This document shows positions 12,885 to 21,123 of a stretch of DNA of 64,000 nucleotides, in pieces. Source of the stretch: Thermohalobaculum sp039816045 (GTDB lineage Bacteria; Pseudomonadota; Alphaproteobacteria; Rhodobacterales; Rhodobacteraceae); the NCBI GenBank assembly GCA_039816045.1, contig JBCBYB010000002.1:124001-188000 (forward strand), given 5' to 3'. The first letter of the stretch is position 1. Each line of letters starts with the position of its first letter. The notes under the pieces are model-generated. The model was given only the letters and a program-made list of their open reading frames with translations. It ran no database searches and was not told the DNA's origin. The position numbers and the translations under genes are program-made.

Positions 12885-14153
12885 ATGCGGATCCTGATAA
12901 TGGGCGGTGGCGGGCGTGAGCATGCGCTGGCCTGGGCGGTGGCCAAAAGCCGGGACTGCACGGCGCTGTTCTGTGCCCCGGGGAACGCCGGGATCGCCGA
13001 GGTGGCGGAGTGCGTCTCGCTGCCGATCGAGGACGGGGCGGCGGTTGTGGCCTGGGCCCGCGAGGCGCGGATCGAGTTCGTGATCGTCGGGCCTGAGGCG
13101 CCGCTGGTCGCGGGCGTGGCCGATGCGCTGCGGGCCGCGGGGATCGCAACCTTCGGGCCGTCGGCAGCGGCAGCACAGCTCGAAGCGTCGAAATCCTTCA
13201 CCCACGAGATCGCCGCGGCGTGCGGCGCGCCCATGGCGGCCCACGCTGTGTTCGACGACCCCGAAGCAGCGCTCGCCCATCTGGCGACGCTCGCAGCACC
13301 GCCGGTGGTCAAGGCCGACGGTCTCGCGGCGGGCAAGGGAGTGGTGGTCGCCGAGACCACGGACGAGGCCCGGGCTGCGGTCGATGCGATCTTCGCCGGG
13401 CAGTTCGGCACCGCCCGCGCGGTGATCGAGCAGCGGCTGATCGGCGAGGAGGCCTCGCTGTTCGCGCTCTCGGACGGGGAGACGGTGCTGCCGCTTGCCA
13501 CGGCACAGGACCACAAGCGGGTGGGCGAGGGCGACACCGGCCCCAACACGGGCGGCATGGGCGCCTACTCGCCGGCGCCCGTCATGACGGATGCCGTCAC
13601 CGAACAGGCGATGGCCGAGATCGTGCGCCCGGCGGTGGCGGAGATGGCGCGGCGCGGCACGCCCTATGCCGGGGTGCTCTATGCCGGGCTGATGATCACC
13701 GCGGAGGGTCCGCGCCTGATCGAGTTCAACGTGCGCTTCGGCGACCCGGAGTGCCAGGTGCTGGCTTTGAGGCTCGGCTCGGATCTGCTGGCGGCTTTGC
13801 GCGCGGCGGCGGAGGGGCGGCTGGCCGAGCACAGGCTCGACTGGCGGCCGGAGCCTGCGATCACGGTCGTAATGGCGGCCAAGGGCTATCCCGGCGCCTA
13901 CGCCAAGGGGAGCGTGATCGGCGGGCTGGATGCGGCGCGCAAACTGGAGGGCGTCACGCTCTTCCATGCCGGCACCGCGGAGAAGAACGGCCAGGTCACG
14001 GCCTCTGGCGGGCGCGTGCTGAATGTCTCGGCGACAGGGGCGACACTCGCCGAAGCCCAGGCCCGTGCCTACCAGGCGGTGGACGCCATCGACTGGCCCG
14101 AGGGGTTCTGCCGGCGCGACATCGGTTGGCAGGCACTCGCCCGCGAGCCCTAA
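12885..14153 (+). CDS. purD: Phosphoribosylamine-glycine ligase
   Basis: This 422-residue ATP-grasp enzyme (GAR synthetase) joins glycine to phosphoribosylamine, step two of purine synthesis. It starts MRILIMGGGGREHALAWAV, the family's N-terminal motif. It carries VKADGLAAGKGVVVA (the ATP-grasp lid region, near 140-154), TGGMGAYSPAP, and RFGDPECQVL near the C-terminal third. A GGGGGAG ribosome site lies just upstream. Length and motifs are complete. No purine riboswitch or operator could be recognised in the short gap to xseA. Confidence 0.97.
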   Translation: MRILIMGGGGREHALAWAVAKSRDCTALFCAPGNAGIAEVAECVSLPIEDGAAVVAWAREARIEFVIVGPEAPLVAGVADALRAAGIATFGPSAAAAQLEASKSFTHEIAAACGAPMAAHAVFDDPEAALAHLATLAAPPVVKADGLAAGKGVVVAETTDEARAAVDAIFAGQFGTARAVIEQRLIGEEASLFALSDGETVLPLATAQDHKRVGEGDTGPNTGGMGAYSPAPVMTDAVTEQAMAEIVRPAVAEMARRGTPYAGVLYAGLMITAEGPRLIEFNVRFGDPECQVLALRLGSDLLAALRAAAEGRLAEHRLDWRPEPAITVVMAAKGYPGAYAKGSVIGGLDAARKLEGVTLFHAGTAEKNGQVTASGGRVLNVSATGATLAEAQARAYQAVDAIDWPEGFCRRDIGWQALAREP

Positions 14154-14224
14154 GCCGCCTCTCGACCCGGCTCGGCACGATGGCATAGGATCACCCCGAA
14201 GCCACACTTCAGGAGTGCCCAGCC

Positions 14225-14806
14225 ATGACCCTGCTGACCCCGACCGAGATCATCGGCACCGTGACCTGGCTCGGCCTCGTGCCCTCTGGCGTTGAGCACA
14301 TCCGCTCCGCGGCGGTTACCGAGATGGCGCTCGACTGGGGCGGCCCCGTCGGCGATGTGCACCACGGAGTGACGCGGCCGGCCTGTGTGCGGGTGAAGCG
14401 CCAATACGCGGCCGACACCGAGATCCGCAATGCCCGGCAGCTTTCGATCCTGTCCGAGGAGGAGATGGCGGAGATCGCGGCAGCCCTGGGAATGGAAAAG
14501 CTCGAACCCGAATGGCTGGGAGCGACAGTCGTGATGCAGGGGATCCCGGATCTCACGCTGCTGCCGCCTGCCAGTCGGCTGATCTTCGAGAGCGGGGCGG
14601 CGCTGATCACCGACACCGAGAACGCGCCCTGCCGCTACCCGGCCGACGAGATTGAGCAGGTGCATCCGGGCCATGGCCGGGCGTTTCCGAAGGTGGCGCA
14701 GCACAAACGAGGGATCACGGCTGCGGTCGAACGCCCGGGGCAGATCGCCATCGGCGAGACCGCGCGTCTCCATGTGCCCCCGCAGCGGCTCTATGCCCAT
14801 GTGTGA
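14225..14806 (+). CDS. MOSC domain-containing protein
   Basis: This 193-residue protein fits the stand-alone MOSC family, relatives of the molybdenum-cofactor sulfurase C-terminal domain. These are thought to carry sulfur or bind Moco. The conserved cysteine is in ENAPCRYP (about residue 139). The R/K-x-x-S-ILSEEEM and L-GATVVMQGI-DLTLLPPASRL segments are also typical. A second hallmark, GITAAVERPGQIAIGE, occurs near residues 164-179. The gene stands alone, 72 bases after purD and 14 bases before the next frame. The true substrate is unknown. Confidence 0.8.
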   Translation: MTLLTPTEIIGTVTWLGLVPSGVEHIRSAAVTEMALDWGGPVGDVHHGVTRPACVRVKRQYAADTEIRNARQLSILSEEEMAEIAAALGMEKLEPEWLGATVVMQGIPDLTLLPPASRLIFESGAALITDTENAPCRYPADEIEQVHPGHGRAFPKVAQHKRGITAAVERPGQIAIGETARLHVPPQRLYAHV

Positions 14807-14819
14807 AAGGACCCCTGCC

Positions 14820-15287
14820 ATGTTCCGGCTCGCCGTGCTTTTGATCGCGCTCGCCCTGCCGGCCCAGGCCGATCAGGAGGGGTACTACTATCCCTCGGTT
14901 GGCTCGGTAGAGGTCTTCGAGCGGGATCTTACAGGCGCTGCGGCGCGCCCCGGTCGCGATGTTCGGGTCGGTTTCGTGACACAGGTCACCAAGGCCCAGT
15001 TGGCCGCCGACCATGCGCCGCGCTTCTCGATCTTCGCCAAAGGCGCCCAGGCCGAGCACATGATCATCGTCGCTCTGGACGACGAGGTGTTCAAAACCAT
15101 CTTCCGTGCCAGGGCCGTTCTGGCGCAGCTCACCTCGAATGCCCGCGGCACGGATTTCTTCATCAACAACGGGATCGAGACGACAGCAACCTGGTTCGAT
15201 CTCGCCAAGCTGCTGGGGTTCCGGGACCTTGTCATCTCGGACGGGCACAGCTGGTCGCACCGGGTGGAGTTCCGCGACCGGGACTAG
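14820..15287 (+). CDS. Secreted protein of unknown function
   Basis: The 155-residue product starts at ATG 14820, 14 bases after the MOSC gene; the longer frame from 14652 is not supported. Residues 1-18 (MFRLAVLLIALALPAQAD) form a signal peptide. The mature part has a recurring pattern in Rhodobacterales proteins of unknown role: APRFSIFAKG, MIIVALDDEVFKTIFRARAVLAQLT, then a hydrophilic C-terminus ending in SWSHRVEF. I recognise no catalytic motif. Spacing suggests it is co-transcribed with the MOSC gene; its stop overlaps the opposing phosphatase gene by 4 bases. Confidence 0.65.
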   Translation: MFRLAVLLIALALPAQADQEGYYYPSVGSVEVFERDLTGAAARPGRDVRVGFVTQVTKAQLAADHAPRFSIFAKGAQAEHMIIVALDDEVFKTIFRARAVLAQLTSNARGTDFFINNGIETTATWFDLAKLLGFRDLVISDGHSWSHRVEFRDRD

Positions 15288-15784
15288 CCCAGCAGATGGG
15301 GCGCCGCGAAGGCGGTGAGCTGCGCCGATCCGGGCCCGAGGGCGCCCCAGTCACTGTCGAGCTCGAGCTCGGCGATCCCGGCCGTGGGATAGGCGCGAAG
15401 CGGTTGATCGGTGAGCCCGGCCAGAAGCCCCTCCAACCCCGGATTGTGCCCGATCAGCAGGGCGGTTTGCGTCCCCTCAGGCACCCCCGCCAAAACCGCG
15501 AGCAACCCGCCGGTGGTTGCGTCATAGATCCGCCGGTCCGCGCGCGCCTCGGGCATCGGCTCCAGCGCTGGCGTCAACCGATTGAGCGTGTCTTGTGTCC
15601 GGGCGACGCCGGAGAAGACCACATGGTCGAGCGCGCGCGCCTCCGCGTCCAGCCGCTCGGCTAGCCAGGTGCCCATGCGTGCGGCGGCCTCTCCGCCCTC
15701 TGCGGTCAGGCGGCGGTCGCTGTCCATGCCCCCTTCCGGAGCCGCACCCGCATCCGCATGGCGCATCAGATAGAGACGGGGCAT
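15284..15784 (-). CDS. Histidine phosphatase family protein (SixA-like)
   Basis: This 166-residue protein is a small branch-2-type histidine phosphatase. It starts MPRLYLMRHADAGA, with the phospho-accepting histidine in the RHA motif (R8-H9). The second active-site histidine is in LLIGHNPGLEGLL (about residue 114). The gap DHVVFSGVARTQDTLNRL fits the family's S-x-x-x-R-x-x-x-T pattern. I chose ATG 15784 because the RH motif normally lies within the first ten residues; the open frame to 15949 would add 55 residues without homology. SixA of E. coli dephosphorylates phosphotransferase-system histidine; whether this one does is not known. Confidence 0.88.
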   Translation of the reverse strand: MPRLYLMRHADAGAAPEGGMDSDRRLTAEGGEAAARMGTWLAERLDAEARALDHVVFSGVARTQDTLNRLTPALEPMPEARADRRIYDATTGGLLAVLAGVPEGTQTALLIGHNPGLEGLLAGLTDQPLRAYPTAGIAELELDSDWGALGPGSAQLTAFAAPHLLG

Positions 15785-15921
15785 CGCCAAGACCTCACAT
15801 TCGCTGGACCCATGGTCGGCGGCGCGACGCTCCCACCAGAGAGGCGCTGTGTCAACGACCCGCAGGCGCTTGCCCCGCGGCACGTCGCGTCTATCTGTCA
15901 GCCTGGAGTGACGGAGGTGGC

Positions 15922-16491
15922 ATGACGGACGATCACGACGGGGAGACAAGTCGGGCAGGCGAGGCCGACCTCTATGCCCTGTTCCGGGAGCATGGGATCA
16001 CTTGGACGCATTACGATCACCCCCCTTTTTTCACCGTCGAGGACAGCCAGGCGCAGCGTGGAGAGCAACCCGGCGCGCACTGCAAGAACATGTTTCTCAA
16101 GGAGAAAAAGGGCGGGCTTTGGCTTGTCACCTGTCTCGATGACCGTCAGATCCGGATCCGGGATCTGGAGAAAGCGATCGGCGCGAAAAGCTGCTCGTTC
16201 GGAAAACCCGATCTGCTCTGGGACACCCTCGGCGTGCGTCCGGGCGCCGTGACGCCCTTTGCGGCGCTGAATGACCGCGCGGGGGCCGTCCGTGTGGTCC
16301 TCGACGCGCAGATGATGGAGGCGGAGGTGATCAACGCCCATCCCCTCCACAACGAGGCCACGACGGCAATCGCGACCGCGGACCTTGCGCGGTTCTTCAC
16401 GCTGACGGGGCATACGCCGACTCTGGTCGATTTCGACGCGCTCGAAGCGCTCGCCTTGGCACATCAGGCGGCCACGGAGGGAAGCGCATGA
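15922..16491 (+). CDS. YbaK/ProX-type aminoacyl-tRNA deacylase
   Basis: This 189-residue protein matches the stand-alone prolyl-tRNA editing domain family (ProXp/YbaK superfamily), which hydrolyses mischarged tRNA. Key segments are WTHYDHPPFFTVEDSQ (about 27-42), G-HCKNMFLKEKKGGLWLVTC with the catalytic-site lysine in FLK, and FGKPDLLWDTLGVRPGAVTPFAALND. I used ATG 15922, preceded by a GGAGG site. The exact editing substrate (alanyl- or cysteinyl-tRNA-Pro) cannot be told from sequence. The TPLVDF-like C-terminal end is complete. Confidence 0.87.
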   Translation: MTDDHDGETSRAGEADLYALFREHGITWTHYDHPPFFTVEDSQAQRGEQPGAHCKNMFLKEKKGGLWLVTCLDDRQIRIRDLEKAIGAKSCSFGKPDLLWDTLGVRPGAVTPFAALNDRAGAVRVVLDAQMMEAEVINAHPLHNEATTAIATADLARFFTLTGHTPTLVDFDALEALALAHQAATEGSA

Positions 16492-16570
16492 ACACCCGGC
16501 TGGCGATTGCGGGGGACCGCCGCTGCGTCTATGTGTCTGGGCAACCAGGACACCCGCAGAGGACGCCGCG

Positions 16571-17470
16571 ATGATCGAGCTTAGCAAGACCCCGCCCGCC
16601 GACGAGATGGTGAAGGACACCACCGACCAGCGCTTTATGGCGGATGTGATCGAGGCCTCGCGCGAGACGCCCGTGGTTGTCGACTTCTGGGCGCCTTGGT
16701 GCGGACCGTGCAAACAGCTCGGCTCCCAGCTCGAAGAGGCGGTGAAGGCCACCCGCGGCGCGGTCAAGATGGTCAAGGTCAATGTCGACGAGAACCAGAT
16801 GGTCGCGGGCCAGCTGCAGGTGCAGTCGATCCCGGCGGTCTACGCCTTCTTCCAGGGCCAGCCGGTGGACGGGTTCATGGGCGCGGTTCCGGCCTCGGAA
16901 GTGAAGGCCTTTGTCGATCGGCTCGCGGCCATGGGCGGGGGCGGCGGTCTCGACCAGGCGCTCGACGCGGCAGACCAGATGCTGGAGGCCGGTCAGCTTA
17001 CCGATGCCGAACAGACCTATGCCGCCGTCCTCGGAGAGGAGAAGGAAAACGTCCGGGCGCTCGCCGGCATCGTGAAGACGGCACTCGCCGCTGGGGATAC
17101 CGCCCGTGCCCGCACGGCGCTCGACGCCATCCCGGAGTCACTTGCCGCCGACAGCGCCATCGCAGCCGTTCGGGCCGCTGTGGAGCTGGCGGAACAGTCC
17201 GAAGGGGCGGGCGAGGTGGCAGAGCTGCGGGCGCGCCTCGATGCGACACCGGACGACCACCAGGCGCGCTATGACCTGGCCATCGCCCTGATCGCCGCCA
17301 ATGACCATGCGGGCGCGATCGACGAGTTGCTGGAGCTGTTCCGTCGCGACCGCGAGTGGAACGACGGCGCCGCCAAGGAGCAGCTCATGAAGCTGTTCGA
17401 CACGCTCGGGCCTAAGGACGCTGCTGCCAAATCCGGCCGCCGGCGCCTCAGCTCGATGATTTTCGCCTGA
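16571..17470 (+). CDS. Thioredoxin-TPR protein, CnoX/YbbN type
   Basis: This 299-residue protein has an N-terminal thioredoxin domain (about 12-118) with the intact active site W-C44-G-P-C47. A helical tetratricopeptide-like half follows (about 125-290), rich in alanine-leucine repeats. This architecture is that of CnoX (YbbN), a chaperedoxin that protects proteins from oxidation and works with GroEL and DnaK. E. coli CnoX lacks the CGPC redox pair; alphaproteobacterial members usually have it, so redox activity is expected. The next gene starts 11 bases downstream, indicating an operon with the LON-domain gene and Trm112. Confidence 0.88.
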   Translation: MIELSKTPPADEMVKDTTDQRFMADVIEASRETPVVVDFWAPWCGPCKQLGSQLEEAVKATRGAVKMVKVNVDENQMVAGQLQVQSIPAVYAFFQGQPVDGFMGAVPASEVKAFVDRLAAMGGGGGLDQALDAADQMLEAGQLTDAEQTYAAVLGEEKENVRALAGIVKTALAAGDTARARTALDAIPESLAADSAIAAVRAAVELAEQSEGAGEVAELRARLDATPDDHQARYDLAIALIAANDHAGAIDELLELFRRDREWNDGAAKEQLMKLFDTLGPKDAAAKSGRRRLSSMIFA

Positions 17471-17481
17471 GAGGAGCCTTG

Positions 17482-18132
17482 ATGACGCGGCGCTTTGCCC
17501 TTGCGGATCTGCCGGAGGTCCTGCCGATCTTCCCCCTTCCGGGAGCGCTCTTGCTCCCGCGGGCAAGGCTGCCGCTCAACATTTTCGAGCCGCGCTATCT
17601 CGCGATGCTGGACGACACGTTGAAGTCCGAGCATCGGTTGATCGGGATGATCCAGCCGATGGGAGAGAACGGCGCACCGCCGCGTCTGCACCGGATCGGC
17701 TGCGCCGGGCGGGTGACCAGCTTCTCCGAGACGGAGGACGGGCGGTATCTCATCGCGCTCTCGGGTGTCAGCCGGTTCCGGATCGAGGAGGAGATCGACG
17801 GCTTCACCCCCTACCGCCGGGTGCGGCCCCGCTGGGAGGACTTTGAGGGCGATCTCGGGGGCCCGGAGGGCGACCAGAATTTCGACCGCGACGCCTTCCT
17901 CGAACTGCTGAAGAAGTATTTCGAGGCCTCGAACCTCTCCTCCGACTGGGGCAGCCTGCAGGACGCGCCGGCCGAGATGCTGCTGAACTCGCTCTCCATC
18001 ATGTGCCCGTTCTCGGTCGAGGAGAAGCAGGCCTTGCTGGAGGCGCCACGCCTCACCGACCGGCGCGACACGTTGATGGCGCTCTTGCAGTTCGCGATCG
18101 CCGAGGGCGATGGCGAGACGAAAATGCAGTGA
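17482..18132 (+). CDS. LON peptidase substrate-binding domain protein
   Basis: This 216-residue protein consists of the LON N-terminal (substrate-binding) domain without the AAA ATPase or protease parts. It shows LPIFPLPGALLLPRARLPLNIFEPRYLAML near the start, RIGCAGRVTSFSETEDGRYLI, and SVEEKQALLEAP near the end. A TTG immediately before would also be in frame, but ATG 17482 fits the GAGGAG site better. It is encoded between the CnoX-like gene and Trm112 with very short gaps. This conserved trio suggests a role in protein quality control, but direct evidence for the stand-alone family is lacking. Confidence 0.9.
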   Translation: MTRRFALADLPEVLPIFPLPGALLLPRARLPLNIFEPRYLAMLDDTLKSEHRLIGMIQPMGENGAPPRLHRIGCAGRVTSFSETEDGRYLIALSGVSRFRIEEEIDGFTPYRRVRPRWEDFEGDLGGPEGDQNFDRDAFLELLKKYFEASNLSSDWGSLQDAPAEMLLNSLSIMCPFSVEEKQALLEAPRLTDRRDTLMALLQFAIAEGDGETKMQ

Positions 18133-18139
18133 GGGGCGT

Positions 18140-18322
18140 GTGAGCGACCCGTCCCTAAGCCCCAAACTCCTGGAAGCCTTGGTCTGTCCGGCCTGCGGCG
18201 GCTTGCTGGAGTATGACCGGGAGGCGCAGGAGCTGATCTCCCGCGCCGCCCATCTGGCCTATCCGATCCGCTCCGGGATCCCAATCATGCTGATTGATGA
18301 GGCCCGGCACCTCGACGGTTGA
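18140..18322 (+). CDS. Trm112 family protein
   Basis: This 60-residue protein starts at GTG 18140 with AGGGG upstream. It matches bacterial Trm112-like proteins (LLEALVCPACGG, AHLAYPIRSGIPIMLIDEAR). Only the first CPAC pair is present; the second zinc-binding pair is missing, as is common in bacterial members. In eukaryotes and archaea Trm112 activates several methyltransferases, and a comparable partner role is likely but unproven in bacteria. The ATG at 18110 overlaps the preceding gene by 23 bases and adds ten unconserved residues, so I rejected it. Confidence 0.87.
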   Translation: MSDPSLSPKLLEALVCPACGGLLEYDREAQELISRAAHLAYPIRSGIPIMLIDEARHLDG

Positions 18323-18338
18323 AGCCCGGACCCGCGGC

Positions 18339-18608
18339 TCACTGAGCTTTGATCTTCTTTTCCCATTCTTGGAACGTCTTGTCGTTCTTCAGTTTGAGCT
18401 GGCTCACCTCAGACTGAAGGTTCTGAATCATCCCGATCATCTTGAGGTTCTGATCCTTTAGCAGCGAAACCGTCGTATCCAATTGCTTTATCTTCTGCTT
18501 CATTTGATCCATCGACTTCCAGTCTTGGATCTTGTCCTTATTCTTCTTCATAAAATCGTCGACGATCTTGTTGATTTCCTTCTGAGCCATAGCATCGATC
18601 TTTGCCAT
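18339..18608 (-). CDS. Small lysine-rich coiled-coil protein, orphan
   Basis: The 89-residue product is highly charged, with many lysines, no cysteine and no proline. Heptad-like spacing of L, I, M and V over about residues 30-80 (IKQLDTTVSLLKDQNLKMI and onward) predicts one long coiled coil. A strong GGAGGGG ribosome site lies six bases before the ATG, and the frame has no trace of decay. Its base composition is clearly more AT-rich than either neighbour, with AAG/AAA-rich codon use, which suggests acquisition by transfer or unusual selection. I recognise no family. It is convergent with Trm112 and lies downstream of the aminopeptidase gene. Confidence 0.75.
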   Translation of the reverse strand: MAKIDAMAQKEINKIVDDFMKKNKDKIQDWKSMDQMKQKIKQLDTTVSLLKDQNLKMIGMIQNLQSEVSQLKLKNDKTFQEWEKKIKAQ

Positions 18609-18696
18609 CGTATTCCCCTCCGAATGACTTGTTTCAGTTCAAAATGCAGGGGGAAGATAAGCGTGGCGGGTACTTTCGACAAGCGGAAGGACGGGC

Positions 18697-19641
18697 TCAA
18701 GCCTCGGCAAAGCGCTCGGTGGCGCGGAGCAGCTCGGTCGTGATGCCAGGCTCCGAGAGCGCGTGGCCCGCATCGTCCACCAGTTTCAGCCGGGCCGTGG
18801 GCCAGGCATCCGCCACGGCCACCGCCGTCGCGGGCGGACAAATCACGTCATACCGGCCCTGGACGATCACGCCCGGGATATGCGCGATCCGGCTCATGTC
18901 GTCCAGCACCTGATTATCGCGTCCCAGCCAGCCGTTGTGACGGAAGTAATGGCACTCGATGCGGGCAAAGGCGCGCGCATGGTTGGCGTCCAGCATGCCG
19001 CCCCGGTTGGGACGCAGCGCTGCCGTCGCGCTCTCCCACCGCACCCAGGGCCGGGCAAAGCGCACCTGCTCCATCTCATCGGCTGATGTCAGCCGGGAAT
19101 AATACGCACCGATCAGATCCCCCCGCTCGCCGGGCGGGATCGGGCCAACGAAATCCGCCCAGGCCTCGGGGAAGAAGCGCGCGGCACCCCCGCCATAGAA
19201 CCAGTCCAACTCCCCCTGCGTCATGGAGAAGATCCCACGCAGCAGCAGCGCGGTCACGCGATCGGGATGGGTCTGGGCATAGAGCAGCGCGAGGGTCGAG
19301 CCCCAGGAGCCACCGAAGACCTGCCAGCGCTCGATGCCGAGCTTGGAGCGGATGGTCTCGATATCGGCCACCAGATCCCAGGTGGTGTTCTGGGCAAGTT
19401 CAGCCTGGGGGCGTGAGCGTCCGGCGCCGCGCTGATCGAACAGGATGATGTGGTAGTGCCGCGGGTTGAAGAAGCGCCGCATGTACGGGCTGCACCCGGC
19501 CCCGGGGCCACCGTGAAGCACAATGACGGGCTGTCCATCAGGGCGTCCGCATTGCTCCACATAAATCTCATGGCCCCCGCCAACCGACAGATGAAACCGT
19601 GCAAATGGCTCGGTGCTTGGGAAAAGTCGGGGCTCGGCCAT
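18697..19641 (-). CDS. pip: Prolyl aminopeptidase
   Basis: This 314-residue alpha/beta-hydrolase removes N-terminal proline from peptides in the cytoplasm. The oxyanion-hole motif HGGPG is at residues 43-47. The nucleophile is S112 in GGSWGS, and the acid and base lie in YDVICPP (D near 265) and DDAGHALSEPG (H near 292). The cap region with DWFYGGGAARFFPEAW is typical of family S33 proline iminopeptidases. Length matches the family. It stands apart from its neighbours and is divergent from ubiG. Confidence 0.95.
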   Translation of the reverse strand: MAEPRLFPSTEPFARFHLSVGGGHEIYVEQCGRPDGQPVIVLHGGPGAGCSPYMRRFFNPRHYHIILFDQRGAGRSRPQAELAQNTTWDLVADIETIRSKLGIERWQVFGGSWGSTLALLYAQTHPDRVTALLLRGIFSMTQGELDWFYGGGAARFFPEAWADFVGPIPPGERGDLIGAYYSRLTSADEMEQVRFARPWVRWESATAALRPNRGGMLDANHARAFARIECHYFRHNGWLGRDNQVLDDMSRIAHIPGVIVQGRYDVICPPATAVAVADAWPTARLKLVDDAGHALSEPGITTELLRATERFAEA

Positions 19642-19761
19642 GGATAAGTGTCGCTCCTCGGCTCGGCCGCGCGGGCCTTTCAGTCGAACTCTGGTGTGCC
19701 CGACCGTCTCTCTGCACTATGTGATCGCCCGGTGCGATGCAAGCGAGGCGGAGGAGAGGCC

Positions 19762-20529
19762 ATGACGGCAGCAGTGGCAGAGCAAGGTGCGGCGCAGGCG
19801 GGCGTCGATCCGGGCGAGATCGCCAAGTTCGAAGCGATGGCAGCGGAATGGTGGGATCCGAGCGGCAAGTTCAAGCCGTTGCATATGCTAAACCCTTGCC
19901 GTCTGGACTATGTGGTGCGCCAGGTTGCGGCGACCCATCAGCGGGACCGCACAGCCCCGCGCGCCTTCGAAGGGCTGCGGCTGCTCGATATCGGCTGCGG
20001 CGGCGGGCTGCTCTGCGAGCCGATGGCGCGGTTGGGCGCCGAGGTGGTGGGCGTCGATCCCGCCGCCCGCAACATCCCTGTGGCGAAGATCCATGCGGAA
20101 CAGTCGGGGCTCGAGATCGACTACCGGGTCGCGACCGCCGAAGATCTCGCGGCCGCCGGAGAGCGGTTCGACGTGGTGCTGAACATGGAGGTCGTGGAGC
20201 ACGTGCCCGACCCGGCCGCCTATATCGCAACCTGCGCCTCGCTCGTCGCACCGGGTGGGTGCATGCTGACCTCGACCATCAACCGCAATCCCAAGAGCTA
20301 CATGATGGCGATCATCGGCGCAGAATATGTGATGCGCTGGCTGCCGAAGGGCACCCATGAATGGTCGAAATTCATCACCCCCGACGAGCTTTGCGAGATG
20401 CTGTCCAAGGGCGGTCTCGACCCGGTCGACCGCACGGGCTTCGTGTTCAATCCCGCCGCCTGGGTCTGGCGGCTCTCGCACCGGGACCTCTCCGTCAACT
20501 ACGTGACCACCGCGCTCCAGAGGTCGTGA
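19762..20529 (+). CDS. ubiG: Ubiquinone biosynthesis O-methyltransferase
   Basis: This 255-residue SAM-dependent enzyme carries out both O-methylations of the ubiquinone ring. Motif I is LLDIGCGGGLLCEPMARLGA (about 78-97). The family signature EIAKFEAMAAEWWDPSGKFK is near the N-terminus and FDVVLNMEVVEHV follows. The C-terminal KGTHEWSKFITPDEL, with a downstream hydrophobic stretch, is typical of UbiG and helps membrane association. I used ATG 19762 with a GGAGGAG site; the frame upstream to 19648 is not supported. Confidence 0.95.
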   Translation: MTAAVAEQGAAQAGVDPGEIAKFEAMAAEWWDPSGKFKPLHMLNPCRLDYVVRQVAATHQRDRTAPRAFEGLRLLDIGCGGGLLCEPMARLGAEVVGVDPAARNIPVAKIHAEQSGLEIDYRVATAEDLAAAGERFDVVLNMEVVEHVPDPAAYIATCASLVAPGGCMLTSTINRNPKSYMMAIIGAEYVMRWLPKGTHEWSKFITPDELCEMLSKGGLDPVDRTGFVFNPAAWVWRLSHRDLSVNYVTTALQRS

Positions 20530-20575
20530 TCGCAACGCGCCGCCCGCACCCCCATATCCGTGTCAGGAGGATGCC

Positions 20576-21031
20576 ATGACAGAGTACAAGAAAACCGACG
20601 AGGCGTTGGCCCGGCTCACCCCCGAACAGCGCCGCGTGACCCAGCAGGACGGCACTGAGCGGCCCTTCCAGAACGCCTATTGGGACGAGAAGCGCGCCGG
20701 GCTCTATGTCGACGTGGTCTCGGGCGAGCCGCTCTTTGCCAGCGTGCACAAGTTCGACAGCGGCACCGGCTGGCCGAGCTTCGACCGCGCCGTCGAGCCG
20801 GAGAACGTGGTCGAGAAAGTCGATCGCGGCTGGCTGATGACCCGGACCGAGGTCCGCTCGAAGGGGGGCGACAGCCATCTCGGCCACGTCTTCCCGGACG
20901 GTCCGCGGGACACCACGGGGATGCGGTACTGCATAAACTCGGCGAGCCTGCGTTTCGTGCCCGTTGAGGATCTCGAGGCCGAAGGCTATGGCGCCTATGC
21001 AAGCCTTTTCGAGAAAGTCGGCGCCAGCTGA
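20576..21031 (+). CDS. msrB: Peptide-methionine (R)-S-oxide reductase
   Basis: This 151-residue enzyme reduces methionine-R-sulfoxide in proteins. The core has GTGWPSF, GHVFPDGP and the catalytic-cysteine motif RYCINSASLRF (C near residue 122). The two CxxC zinc-binding pairs found in many MsrB proteins are absent, so this is the zinc-free form. The recycling cysteine, often near residue 60, is also not evident. The gene is preceded by AGGAGG and followed by two hairpins that separate it from the convergent regA. Confidence 0.94.
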   Translation: MTEYKKTDEALARLTPEQRRVTQQDGTERPFQNAYWDEKRAGLYVDVVSGEPLFASVHKFDSGTGWPSFDRAVEPENVVEKVDRGWLMTRTEVRSKGGDSHLGHVFPDGPRDTTGMRYCINSASLRFVPVEDLEAEGYGAYASLFEKVGAS

Positions 21032-21041
21032 GCGCCAGGCG

Positions 21042-21106
21042 GCTCGGTCCAGCCGAAGGCGACGGACCGAGCAAAAGCCTTGTCAGCGCGGCTCGCCCGC
21101 GCTGAC
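21042..21106. terminator. Paired hairpins between convergent msrB and regA
   Basis: Two perfect 9-bp stems lie in the 92-base gap. The first is GCTCGGTCC (21042-21050) with GGACCGAGC (21064-21072). The second is GTCAGCGCG (21082-21090) with CGCGCTGAC (21098-21106). On the minus strand the second stem is followed within a few bases by a TTTT run, which suits termination of regA. On the plus strand only AAAA follows the first, so termination of msrB by this pair is less certain. Confidence 0.5.
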
Positions 21107-21123
21107 GCCGCAAGGTCGGAGCC

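Noticed and set aside
12636..14207. 523-codon minus-strand open frame opposite purD
   Set aside because: Antisense shadow; purD on the plus strand has all family motifs.
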